Shown: positions 46,193-53,680 of the stretch, one piece after another | Numbering within the stretch: the first letter of the stretch is position 1 | Layout: the number at the start of each line of letters is the position of its first letter | Assembly: GCA_031551525.1 (NCBI GenBank) | Contig: JAVBNN010000013.1 | Coordinates: forward strand, 22,183 to 86,182 | Origin: JAVBNN01 sp031551525 | GTDB taxonomy: Bacteria > Bacillota > Negativicutes > Acidaminococcales > JAISLQ01 | Reading direction: 5' to 3' | Length of the DNA: 64,000 nt | The notes under the pieces: model-generated | The model's input: the letters and a program-made list of their open reading frames with translations, nothing else | What the model was told of the DNA's origin: nothing | The model's database searches: none | Made by a program: the position numbers and the translations under genes

Positions 46193-47637
46193 ACTATAAA
46201 GGCGAAATAACCATCGTTGGCCTGGGGCCGGGCTCGGCCGGAAGCATAACGGCGGAAACGCTCGGCGCGATGACAAAGGCGGACGAAGTGCTGCTGCGTA
46301 CCGCCATACACCCTGGCGTGGACGGACTGGCCGCCCGGGGGATAAAATTCACCTCCTGCGACCACTGTTACGGCGCGGCGGATTTTGAGTCGGTGTATGC
46401 CGCCGTGGTCGCCTGTTGCCTGGAAAAAGCGGCAGGACGGCATATCGTGTATGCCGTGCCGGGCAGTCCGATGGTGGCCGAACGGACGGTAGTGCTTTTG
46501 CGGGCAGCCGCTCCCGCTGCCGGTATCAAGCTTAACTTTTTACCTGCGGTGAGCTTTTTAGACTCGGTGTTTACTGAACTCGGCATAGATCCGGTGGACG
46601 GATTGACCATAGTAGACGCGCTTTCCGGCACACTACGGCACGGCAGTCTGCCGCTTCTCGTTACACAGGTGCACGACCAGAAGATCGCCTCCGATCTGAA
46701 ACTCTCCTTGTCGGAAATATATCCGGACGAGCATGAAGTGCTCTATCTTTATCATCTGGGATTGCCGGAACAGGAAATAAAGAAGATACCCCTTTTTGAA
46801 CTGGACCGGCAGAAAAATACCGACCACCTGACTTCTCTCTACGTACCGCCTTGTACGGACAGTCGGATGAACGTGCAGCCGTTGGTGGATACCATGGCGA
46901 CGCTGCGTTCCCCGGGCGGCTGCCCGTGGGACGCCGAGCAGACACATGATTCGCTCAGGCGTTATATGGTGGAAGAGGTATACGAAGTCATCGAGGCTAT
47001 CGAAAATAACGATCCGGAAGAACTGCGGGGAGAACTGGGCGACCTCTTGCTCCAGGTAGTGTTCCATGCCCGCATTGCCGAAGAAAACGGCCTGTTTACC
47101 ATGCAGGAGATAGTGGACGATATAGTGGAAAAGCTGTACCGCCGCCACCCGCATGTCTTTGGCGGTATCGAGGTGGGCAGCTCGGCCGAGGTGCTGAAAA
47201 ACTGGGAAGCGATAAAAAAAGAAGAATACGGCGGCAAACGCAAGACCGTGCTGGCTGGTGTGTCGCCGGGCCTGCCGTCGCTCATGCGGGCTTTCAAGCT
47301 GCAGGGCAAAGCGGCCAAAGTGGGTTTCGACTGGCCGGACGCCTCAGGCGTGTGGGAAAAGATCGAAGAAGAAACCGCCGAACTTAAAGAAGCGCTGACA
47401 GGCGGACAACCTAAAGAGATAGATCATGAACTGGGCGATATATTGTTCACCCTGGCCAATCTGGCCCGACATATCGGCTGCGAACCGGAAACCGCACTGA
47501 CGGCTGCCTGCAACCGGTTTGTGAAGCGGTTTGAGTTGGTAGAAAAATATGTTGCGTCCAGCGACAAAGAGTGGCAGGCATTTTCCCTGCCGGAGCTGGA
47601 AGAATTCTGGCAGAAAGCGAAAAAATCTGCCGGATAA
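46189..47637 (+). CDS. mazG: MazG NTP pyrophosphohydrolase fused to tetrapyrrole-methylase-like domain
   Basis: This 482-residue two-domain protein is of the YabN type. The N-terminal SAM-dependent methylase fold (ITIVGLGPGSAGSITAE, AVPGSPMVAERTV) covers about residues 1-215. MazG follows, with LRSPGGCPWDAEQTHDSLR, YMVEEVYEVIEAIENNDPE and LGDLLLQVVFHARIAEE; a second MazG helix set lies at EIDHELGDILFTLANLARHIG. The MazG part hydrolyses non-canonical NTPs; the methylase activity is unproven in the family. It overlaps the flippase stop by ATGA. Confidence 0.94.
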   Translation: MNYKGEITIVGLGPGSAGSITAETLGAMTKADEVLLRTAIHPGVDGLAARGIKFTSCDHCYGAADFESVYAAVVACCLEKAAGRHIVYAVPGSPMVAERTVVLLRAAAPAAGIKLNFLPAVSFLDSVFTELGIDPVDGLTIVDALSGTLRHGSLPLLVTQVHDQKIASDLKLSLSEIYPDEHEVLYLYHLGLPEQEIKKIPLFELDRQKNTDHLTSLYVPPCTDSRMNVQPLVDTMATLRSPGGCPWDAEQTHDSLRRYMVEEVYEVIEAIENNDPEELRGELGDLLLQVVFHARIAEENGLFTMQEIVDDIVEKLYRRHPHVFGGIEVGSSAEVLKNWEAIKKEEYGGKRKTVLAGVSPGLPSLMRAFKLQGKAAKVGFDWPDASGVWEKIEEETAELKEALTGGQPKEIDHELGDILFTLANLARHIGCEPETALTAACNRFVKRFELVEKYVASSDKEWQAFSLPELEEFWQKAKKSAG

Positions 47638-47707
47638 TGAAAAAAATAAACTTTTTAGCAGGAAAAACGGAGAAAGCATAGAATAAATCTAAGTGACGAA
47701 CTCCCAC

Positions 47708-47736
47708 TTGACAGACCGCTGTCTGTCGGGTATGTT
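47708..47736 (+). promoter_or_regulatory. sigma-A promoter of hup, with a dyad
   Basis: TTGACA (47708-47713), 17 bp, TATGTT (47731-47736). The spacer contains ACAGAC-CGCT-GTCTGT (47711-47726), a 6-bp dyad that overlaps the -35 and could be an operator. Confidence 0.75.
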
Positions 47737-47776
47737 TAGTAAGCAAGAAAAATTATTTGTTTGAGGAGGAGTAATT

Positions 47777-48058
47777 GTGAACAAAACTGAACTTATCGCC
47801 AGTGTTGCCGAAAAAGCCGGTATGACTAAAAAGGATGCCGAAAAAGCCGTAAACGCAATGGTGGAAAGCATTAAAGGTGAAGTCGCAGGAAAGAGCAAAG
47901 TACAGATCATCGGTTTTGGTACTTTCGATTTCAAACATAGGGCTGCCCGCAAAGGCAAAAACCCTCAAACCGGCGCTGAGATTCAAATCGCCGCCGCCAC
48001 CGTGCCCGTATTCAAAGCAGGCAAAGCTTTCAAAGAAGAAGTAAACAAAAAGAAATAA
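47777..48058 (+). CDS. hup: HU family DNA-binding protein
   Basis: This 93-residue histone-like protein bends and compacts DNA. Typical are NKTELIASVAEKAGMTKKDAEKAV, the hinge VQIIGFGTFDFKHRAARKGKNP with its arm, and PVFKAGKAFKEEVN at the end. It starts with GTG 47777 after GAGGAGGAG. It has its own promoter and terminator. In sporulating relatives the S4-domain protein yabO and yabP/yabQ follow here; none is present. Confidence 0.97.
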   Translation: MNKTELIASVAEKAGMTKKDAEKAVNAMVESIKGEVAGKSKVQIIGFGTFDFKHRAARKGKNPQTGAEIQIAAATVPVFKAGKAFKEEVNKKK

Positions 48059-48066
48059 ACTATATA

Positions 48067-48092
48067 AAAGCCAGGCTGTTTGCCTGGCTTTT
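48067..48092 (+). terminator. Rho-independent terminator of hup
   Basis: AAAGCCAGGC and GCCTGGCTTTT form a 10-bp stem with loop TGTTT, followed by TTTTATT. Confidence 0.88.
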
Positions 48093-48110
48093 ATTCATAA
48101 TTAAAAAGAA

Positions 48111-48218
48111 TGGCTAGAAAGTGGCAGAGGTTGGGGCGCGCGGAGTATTTTAGCAGAAAAGTACACCATTTGAGCATAAAATACGACAAGCAACTCAAGA
48201 TATACTGCTTTATCGCCA
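48111..48218 (+). repeat. dispersed palindromic repeat, copy 1 (degraded end)
   Basis: It starts TGGCTAGAAAGTGGCAGAGG and runs for about 108 bp. The reverse complement of 50464-50576 matches it over most of its length, for example the shared GGGGCGCGCGGAGTATTTTA and CATAAAATACGACAAG. Its right end (ACTGCTTTATCGCCA) has lost the perfect terminal repeat seen in copy 2. It lies between the hup terminator and phoB. Confidence 0.85.
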
Positions 48219-48242
48219 TTTCGTACAAAAAAGGCGGGTAAT

Positions 48243-48938
48243 GTGGTGAAAACACACGTGCTGATAGTAGATGACGAAGAAAACATAAGAGAACTCGTCC
48301 GCGTCACTATGGAGCGGGCGGACTACAGCGTGAGCGAGGCGGCGGACGGACTTTCCGCCTGGCAGCTGGCGCAAAATGAAAAGCCTGATCTGGTCATTCT
48401 CGACATAATGCTGCCCGGCCTGGACGGCCTCGAGGTTTGCCGGCGGCTGAAAGGGAATGTGCTGACGGCCGGCATACCCATCATCATGCTGACCGCCCGC
48501 CAGGAAGAGATAGATAAGGTGCTGGGCCTGGAAATGGGCGCGGACGACTACATGGTCAAACCCTTCAGCCCGCGCGAACTGACGGCGCGTGCCAAGGCAG
48601 TGCTCCGGCGTACGTCCGGACAGACGGGCGTGCAGGGCGAACTGTCGGTAGGCGGTCTGCGCATGAATTTTATTCGTTACGAAGTTTTCCTGCATGACGA
48701 AAAACTCGAGCTTACGCCTAAAGAGTACGAACTTTTGAAACTTTTCATTACCAACAGCGGGCGGGCGTTCAGCAGAGAAGAACTCTTAGAGAAGGTCTGG
48801 GGTTATGACTACTATGGAGACACCCGCACGGTGGACGTGCACGTCCGGCATCTTAGAGCGAAACTCGAAAAGGACGAAAAGATTGCCGCCGCTATCGAAA
48901 CAGTGCGCGGGGTAGGCTATCGTTTCTCCGGCAACTGA
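48243..48938 (+). CDS. phoB: PhoB/OmpR-family response regulator
   Basis: This 231-residue two-component regulator has a receiver domain (HVLIVDDEENIRELV) with acceptor Asp54 in VILDIMLPGLDG and the conserved Lys in DDYMVKPFSP. A winged-helix DNA-binding domain follows (LTPKEYELLKLFITNSGRAF, then TVDVHVRHLRAKLE). It lies directly before pstB-phoU. The two nearby sets of TTAACA repeats at 11-bp steps are the expected target of a PhoB/PhoP protein. The start is GTG 48243 or 48246 after AAGGCGGG. The likely kinase is the PhoR-type gene at 56619-58394, 7.7 kb away. Confidence 0.9.
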   Translation: MVKTHVLIVDDEENIRELVRVTMERADYSVSEAADGLSAWQLAQNEKPDLVILDIMLPGLDGLEVCRRLKGNVLTAGIPIIMLTARQEEIDKVLGLEMGADDYMVKPFSPRELTARAKAVLRRTSGQTGVQGELSVGGLRMNFIRYEVFLHDEKLELTPKEYELLKLFITNSGRAFSREELLEKVWGYDYYGDTRTVDVHVRHLRAKLEKDEKIAAAIETVRGVGYRFSGN

Positions 48939-48952
48939 AAAATCGGAAAAAA

Positions 48953-49006
48953 TTAACAAAGAGTTAACAATAGGTTAGCTCTTTGTTTTATTTTTTGTGG
49001 TATAGT
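48953..49006 (+). promoter_or_regulatory. Pho box and promoter of pstB-phoU
   Basis: TTAACA (48953), TTAACA (48964) and TTAGCT (48975) are direct repeats at exact 11-bp steps, as bound by PhoB/PhoP. A -10 box TATAGT (49001-49006) lies 20 bp after the last repeat, with no good -35. This predicts activation under phosphate limitation. Confidence 0.85.
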
Positions 49007-49037
49007 GCGGGTAAGAGAACTATAAGGAGGCCGGCAG

Positions 49038-49802
49038 ATGCCAGACGCGAACGAGAAAATACAGGTGGATAGCCTGCGCCTGTTTTACGGCGAACACCAG
49101 GCGCTGAAAGAAATATCCCTCAAGGTGAAGAAAAATTCTGTGACGGCGCTCATCGGCCCGTCCGGCTGCGGAAAATCGACTTTTTTAAAGACGCTCAACC
49201 GCATGAACGACCTCATCGACTCTGTACGCATAGACGGCAAAGTGCTGATCGACGGCCAGGACATCTATCATCCGGGAGTCGACATAGTAAGCCTGCGCAA
49301 GAAGGTGGGCATGGTCTTTCAGCGTCCGAACCCTTTTCCCATGAGCATATACGACAACATCGCCTACGGCCCGCGCATCCACGGCAACCCACCCAAGGCC
49401 GAGCTTGACGCGCTGGTGGAAAAAAGCCTCCAAGGTTCGGCGCTCTGGAAGGAAGTTAAAGACCGCCTGAACAAATCAGCTATGGGCCTCTCGGGCGGGC
49501 AGCAGCAGCGCCTGTGTATCGCCAGGCTGCTGGCGGTGGAGCCGGAAGTCCTCTTGATGGACGAGCCCTGTTCGGCGCTCGATCCCATATCCACCATGAA
49601 GATAGAAGAACTGGTCGGCGAACTAAAGAAAGAATACACCATAGTGATGGTCACGCACAACATGCAGCAGGCCGCCCGCGTATCCGATGACACCGCCTTT
49701 TTCCTTAACGGGGAAATGGTCGAGTGCCAGGCTACCAAGACGATATTTATGCAACCGGGCGACAAACGGACGGAAGACTATATCAGCGGGAGGTTTGGTT
49801 AA
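49038..49802 (+). CDS. pstB: phosphate ABC transporter ATP-binding protein
   Basis: This 254-residue ATPase drives high-affinity phosphate import. Walker A is GPSGCGKSTFLKTLNRMNDL, the signature is LSGGQQQRLCIARLLAV, Walker B with D-loop is LLMDEPCSALDP, and the switch His is in VTHNMQQAARVSD. NRMNDL and CSALDPISTMKIEEL are typical of PstB. It is separated from pstSCA by phoU and a repeat, which differs from the usual pstSCAB-phoU order. Confidence 0.97.
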   Translation: MPDANEKIQVDSLRLFYGEHQALKEISLKVKKNSVTALIGPSGCGKSTFLKTLNRMNDLIDSVRIDGKVLIDGQDIYHPGVDIVSLRKKVGMVFQRPNPFPMSIYDNIAYGPRIHGNPPKAELDALVEKSLQGSALWKEVKDRLNKSAMGLSGGQQQRLCIARLLAVEPEVLLMDEPCSALDPISTMKIEELVGELKKEYTIVMVTHNMQQAARVSDDTAFFLNGEMVECQATKTIFMQPGDKRTEDYISGRFG

Positions 49803-49805
49803 ATC

Positions 49806-50453
49806 ATGCGTGAAGCTTTTAATAATGATTTGGAAAATTTGCGCCAACAACTTATCGAAATGTGCCAACTGGTAGATAAAGCGATGGAACAGGCGGTAGA
49901 CGCCCTCAAACGCCAGGACACGGCCGTGGCGCAAAAAGTCATCGACGAAGACGAAGTGATAGACGACATGCAGATAGAGATAGAAGACCGCTGCCTAATG
50001 CTCATCGCCCTCCAGCAGCCCACAGCCAAAGACCTGCGCATACTCGGCACCGCGCTCAAGATCACTACCGACATAGAACGCATGGGCGATCACGCCAAAA
50101 ATATCGCGGAAGTGGCGCTGGAGATTGGCCACCAGCCGCTGATAAAGCCGCTCATCGACATACCGGTAATGGCGGAAAAAGTCAATATCATGCTGAAAAA
50201 CTCCATCAAAGCCTATGTCGAGATGGATATAGAACTGGCCGAACAGGTCTGTCAGGCGGACGACGAAGTGGACGATCTATGTGACAAGATACTGCGCGAC
50301 CTTCTGGAGTACATGATGGCCGACCGGGCCAACATCAACCAAGCCAGCCAGCTCTTGTATGCAGCGCGTTGTCTGGAACGATTGGGCGATCACACCACCA
50401 ACATTGCTGAGTGGGTGGTTTATATGGTGACGGGACACCGCATAAAAGGGTAG
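49806..50453 (+). CDS. phoU: phosphate transport regulator PhoU
   Basis: This 215-residue helical protein has two PhoU repeats, each with the metal-binding motif: EDRCLMLIALQQPTAKDLR and RMGDHAKNIAE in the first half, RCLERLGDHTTNIAEWV in the second. It links PstB to the PhoR kinase and restrains the Pho response when phosphate is plentiful. It follows pstB by 3 bases. The palindromic repeat 50460-50580 directly follows its stop and may end transcription. Confidence 0.95.
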   Translation: MREAFNNDLENLRQQLIEMCQLVDKAMEQAVDALKRQDTAVAQKVIDEDEVIDDMQIEIEDRCLMLIALQQPTAKDLRILGTALKITTDIERMGDHAKNIAEVALEIGHQPLIKPLIDIPVMAEKVNIMLKNSIKAYVEMDIELAEQVCQADDEVDDLCDKILRDLLEYMMADRANINQASQLLYAARCLERLGDHTTNIAEWVVYMVTGHRIKG

Positions 50454-50459
50454 TTAGGC

Positions 50460-50580
50460 AGATTGGCTAGAAAGCGGCATATCTTGAGTTACTTGTCGTA
50501 TTTTATGCTCAACGTACGTTTTGTACGTTTCCGCTAAAATACTCCGCGCGCCCCAACCTCTACCACTTTCTAGCCAATCT
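50460..50580 (-). repeat. dispersed palindromic repeat, copy 2 (complete)
   Basis: This 121-bp element has perfect 15-bp terminal inverted repeats: AGATTGGCTAGAAAG (50460-50474) and CTTTCTAGCCAATCT (50566-50580). Inside, GTATTTTA is mirrored by TAAAATAC, and GTACGTTTTGTAC forms a small dyad, so the whole unit can fold as one long hairpin. It is inverted relative to copy 1. It contains no ORF and resembles a MITE or REP-like element. Confidence 0.88.
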
Positions 50581-50620
50581 TTGGTGTAGTGGTGGTATGC
50601 TTTTGAGCAAAATATCACAC

Positions 50621-50683
50621 TTAACGCAATTAACAAATTCTTAACATGGGCGTAACAAAAGCTTTTTTAAAGCGTCTTATAAT
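50621..50683 (+). promoter_or_regulatory. Pho box and promoter of pstSCA
   Basis: TTAACG (50621), TTAACA (50630), TTAACA (50641) and GTAACA (50652) form direct repeats; the last three are at exact 11-bp steps. The -10 box TATAAT (50678-50683) lies 20 bp after the last repeat, the same geometry as at pstB. Confidence 0.88.
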
Positions 50684-50725
50684 TAAATCGACCACACAAG
50701 GTAAATTTAAAGGAGGCTTTATAAA

Positions 50726-51589
50726 GTGAAAAAATCTCTGAAAAGTATTCTGGCGGTTGGCCTGGTATGCGGCCTGGGGCTGTTATCCGGCTGCGGCGGC
50801 GACAAAAAAGAAGCTCCGGCTGCGGCGGGCGGCAATACCAGCATTAGCGGCACAGTTACCGCGTCCGGCTCCTCGGCCTTGCTACCGTTTTTGAAAGCCG
50901 GACAGGAAGAATTTTATAAAAAATACGAAAAAGTAACGGTTAACCTGTCGGCGGGCGGTTCCTTCACCGGCCAGAACCAGGTGGCGTCCGGTTCGGTACA
51001 GATCGGCAACTCCGACGTCGAACTACAGGACAGCCTGAAAGACAAGGGCCTTACCGAGCACATGCTGGTCGGCATCCCCTTCGTATTCATCACCAATAAA
51101 GACGTTAGCGTCGATAACCTCACCCGTCAGCAGTATGTGGACATACTCTCGGGCAAAGTGACCAACTGGAAAGACGTGGGCGGCAAAGACCAGAAGATAA
51201 CCGCCATCGGCCGTTCCTCCAGCTCCGGCTCCCGGGCGACCATCGCCAAAGTAGTTTTGCAGGGCGCGAAATTTACCGACAACACCGTCATTCAGGACTC
51301 CAACGGGGCAGTGCGTGCGGCGGTAGGCTCCACGCCGGGCTCGATCGGCTATGTGGACGCCGCCTACGCTGACAGCAGCGTAAAAACGCTGGCCTATGAC
51401 GGAGCAAAATACTCGCTCGACGCGGTCGCGTCAGGCAAATACCCGGTCTACACCTTTGGGCGCATGTTCACTAAAGGCCAGCCCACGGGCGCGGTCAAAG
51501 CCTTCATCGACTTTGTGACCGGCAGCGAGTTCCAAACCCAGTATGCCGAAAAGAGCGGTTTCATCCCCTTATCGAAACTGAAAAAATAA
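50726..51589 (+). CDS. pstS: phosphate-binding lipoprotein
   Basis: This 287-residue receptor is anchored by a lipobox (LLSGC, Cys near residue 23). The phosphate-binding domain shows VTASGSSALLPFLKAG, the segment with NLSAGGSFTGQNQVASGSVQIGNS (residues about 75-98), and the ligand loop GRSSSSGSRATI. NGAVRAAVGSTPGSIGYVD follows. It starts with GTG 50726, 9 nt after AAAGGAGG, below a Pho box. It feeds phosphate to PstC/PstA. Confidence 0.96.
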   Translation: MKKSLKSILAVGLVCGLGLLSGCGGDKKEAPAAAGGNTSISGTVTASGSSALLPFLKAGQEEFYKKYEKVTVNLSAGGSFTGQNQVASGSVQIGNSDVELQDSLKDKGLTEHMLVGIPFVFITNKDVSVDNLTRQQYVDILSGKVTNWKDVGGKDQKITAIGRSSSSGSRATIAKVVLQGAKFTDNTVIQDSNGAVRAAVGSTPGSIGYVDAAYADSSVKTLAYDGAKYSLDAVASGKYPVYTFGRMFTKGQPTGAVKAFIDFVTGSEFQTQYAEKSGFIPLSKLKK

Positions 51590-51648
51590 AGCGGACAGGC
51601 CGGGGCCATGCGCCCTGGCCACTATCCGTATGAAGAAACGGTGTAAGG

Positions 51649-52629
51649 ATGGAAGATAACAATAGTATTATTGCCAGCGCACAGGAAAACAAAAGCTGTA
51701 GAAAATTTTGCCCAAAGCAAAACTTTCGTACAGCCCTGTATGGCCGCAGGGTGAAAAAATATGACGCCAGCCGCAAGTTGTCCGACTGGCTGGTCAGCCG
51801 GCTCTTTGTCGCCTGCGCGCTTTTGCTGGCGGTGCTCATCGCGGCAATAGTATTTTTTATCGGACAGCAGGGTTTGCAGACCTTCAGCGAGGTCAGCCTG
51901 GCCGAGTTTTTCCTGTCGGCCAAGTGGGACCCCTTGGACAACAAATTCGGCGCTGTAAGCTTTATCACCGGCAGCTTTTACGTGACCGCGCTGGCCATAC
52001 TGATCGGCGGCCCGCTAGGCGTGGCCGGGGCCGTGTTCATGGCCAAAATAGCGCCGAAAAAACTATATTCCATAATGAAACCGGCGGTCGGCCTTTATAT
52101 GGCCATACCGTCGGTAGTTTACGGTTTTATCGGCCTGACGATCGTCGTCCCCGCTGTACGCGAGTTTTTCGGCGTAGCGAGCGGTTTTGGCCTCTTTACC
52201 GCAGCGCTGATACTATCCATCATGATCTTGCCCACCGTGATCAGCATATCCGAAGACGCCATCAGGGCAGTGCCCCGACCGCTGGAGGAGGCGTCGCTCG
52301 CCATGGGAGCCACCTACTGGCAGACCATCTGGCACATCATACTGCCGGCCGCGCTGCCCGGACTGATGACCGCCCTCATACTCGGCATGGCCCGAGCTAT
52401 CGGCGAGACCATGGCCGTGCAGATGGTCATAGGCAACACGCCGCAGCTGGCAAAATCGCTCTTCATGCCGACCAGCACCCTGCCGAGCGAAATAGTCATC
52501 GAGATGGGCAATACGCCCTTCGGCTCGGCCTGGAGCAATTCGCTCTTTCTCATGGCGCTGGTACTTCTGCTGATATCACTGGCCATGATACTGGCCATAC
52601 GCAAGATAGCCGAGCGGAGGATGGTATGA
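51649..52629 (+). CDS. pstC: phosphate ABC transporter permease PstC
   Basis: This 326-residue inner-membrane subunit has 6 membrane segments. The N-terminus is long (about 50 residues before the first helix, with RRVKKYDASRKLSDWLVSRL). The cytoplasmic coupling loop is EEASLAMGATYWQTIWHIILP, followed by ARAIGETMAVQMVIGN, a hallmark of PstC. An AAGGATGG-like site precedes ATG 51649. It overlaps pstA by ATGA. Confidence 0.95.
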   Translation: MEDNNSIIASAQENKSCRKFCPKQNFRTALYGRRVKKYDASRKLSDWLVSRLFVACALLLAVLIAAIVFFIGQQGLQTFSEVSLAEFFLSAKWDPLDNKFGAVSFITGSFYVTALAILIGGPLGVAGAVFMAKIAPKKLYSIMKPAVGLYMAIPSVVYGFIGLTIVVPAVREFFGVASGFGLFTAALILSIMILPTVISISEDAIRAVPRPLEEASLAMGATYWQTIWHIILPAALPGLMTALILGMARAIGETMAVQMVIGNTPQLAKSLFMPTSTLPSEIVIEMGNTPFGSAWSNSLFLMALVLLLISLAMILAIRKIAERRMV

Positions 52630-53498
52630 TGAGTAGTTTTGCCGCCAAAAACAGACGCAACGACAAACTGGCGCGTATTTGCCTCTGGGCGGTGGGCGGC
52701 TTTTTGCTCGGCCTCCTGGCGCTCTTTCTCGGCTATATCTTTTATAAAGGCCTGCCGGTCTTGAACTTCGGCTTCATCTTAGGCATGTCGCGCGATATCG
52801 AGGCGGGCGGCGGGGTAGGGGCGCAGCTCTTTAACACCCTATACATACTCTTTTTGTCCATGCTAGTTTCCGTTCCGGTCGCGGTGGGGGCGGCGGTCTA
52901 CCTCAACGAATACGCCGGAAACAACCTCCTGACCCGCACGATCCGTATCTGCATCGAAAGCCTGGCCACAGTGCCCTCCATCGTTCTTGGCCTTTTTGGC
53001 ATGATAATATTCGTCAACTTTTTAGGCTTCGGCTTTAGCATCATCGGCGGCTCGCTGGCGCTCGTGCTGCTCAACCTGCCGCTCCTGGTCCGGGTGACCG
53101 AGGAGGCCCTCAGAACAGTGCCCGACACCTACCGCGAGGCCAGCCTGGCCCTCGGCGCGACCAAATGGCAGACCATCCGCAAAGTAGTGTTCCCGAGCGC
53201 CCTCCCGGGTATCATCACCGGTATGATGCTCACCTCCGGCCGGGCGATCGGCGAAAGCGCCATACTCATATTTACCGCTGGTACAACCGTTTCCCGGCAC
53301 ATGGCGGACTTTGACCTGTTTGCCGCGGGCGAAACTCTGGCCGTTCACATGTGGTACGTCATGGGTATCGGCCTGGTGCCGGATCGAATGGACATAGCCA
53401 ACGGCACGGCGGCCCTCCTCATACTAATGGTGCTGTGCATAAATATCTCTTTTGTCGCCCTCTTGCAGTTCAGCAGGAGACATACAGGCCTGGAGTAA
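52626..53498 (+). CDS. pstA: phosphate ABC transporter permease PstA
   Basis: This 290-residue partner permease has 6 membrane segments. Family marks are LNEYAGNNLLTRTIRI, SLATVPSIVLGLFG, the coupling loop REASLALGATKWQTIRKVVFP and GRAIGESAILIFTAG. The start ATG 52626 (or 52629) overlaps the pstC stop and follows CGGAGG. The reading frame is open from 51924, but that part is antisense-like out-of-frame sequence of pstC and is not coding. The operon ends here at a GC-rich terminator; pstB is encoded elsewhere. Confidence 0.95.
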   Translation: MMSSFAAKNRRNDKLARICLWAVGGFLLGLLALFLGYIFYKGLPVLNFGFILGMSRDIEAGGGVGAQLFNTLYILFLSMLVSVPVAVGAAVYLNEYAGNNLLTRTIRICIESLATVPSIVLGLFGMIIFVNFLGFGFSIIGGSLALVLLNLPLLVRVTEEALRTVPDTYREASLALGATKWQTIRKVVFPSALPGIITGMMLTSGRAIGESAILIFTAGTTVSRHMADFDLFAAGETLAVHMWYVMGIGLVPDRMDIANGTAALLILMVLCINISFVALLQFSRRHTGLE

Positions 53499-53513
53499 AA
53501 AAATATATACCCG

Positions 53514-53536
53514 GCCGCGCGTAAGCGCGGCTGTTT
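53514..53536 (+). terminator. terminator of pstSCA
   Basis: GCCGCGC (53514-53520), loop GTAA, GCGCGGC (53525-53531), then TGTTTT. Confidence 0.75.
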
Positions 53537-53680
53537 TGCATTGCCAGTTCCTCCTTCCCACTTGGTTTATATATAAAATACACGTAGTAAAATCTTAAAA
53601 ATTTAATATCTACAAGGTTATGAACTTCCGTGTTATAATTATAGATAATAGTTAGAAAATATGAATGGTGTTGGTGTTTA

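Noticed and set aside
51924..52625. Upstream part of the open frame that ends as pstA
   Set aside because: It overlaps pstC in another frame and reads as an Arg/His-rich sequence. The real pstA starts at 52626 after CGGAGG.
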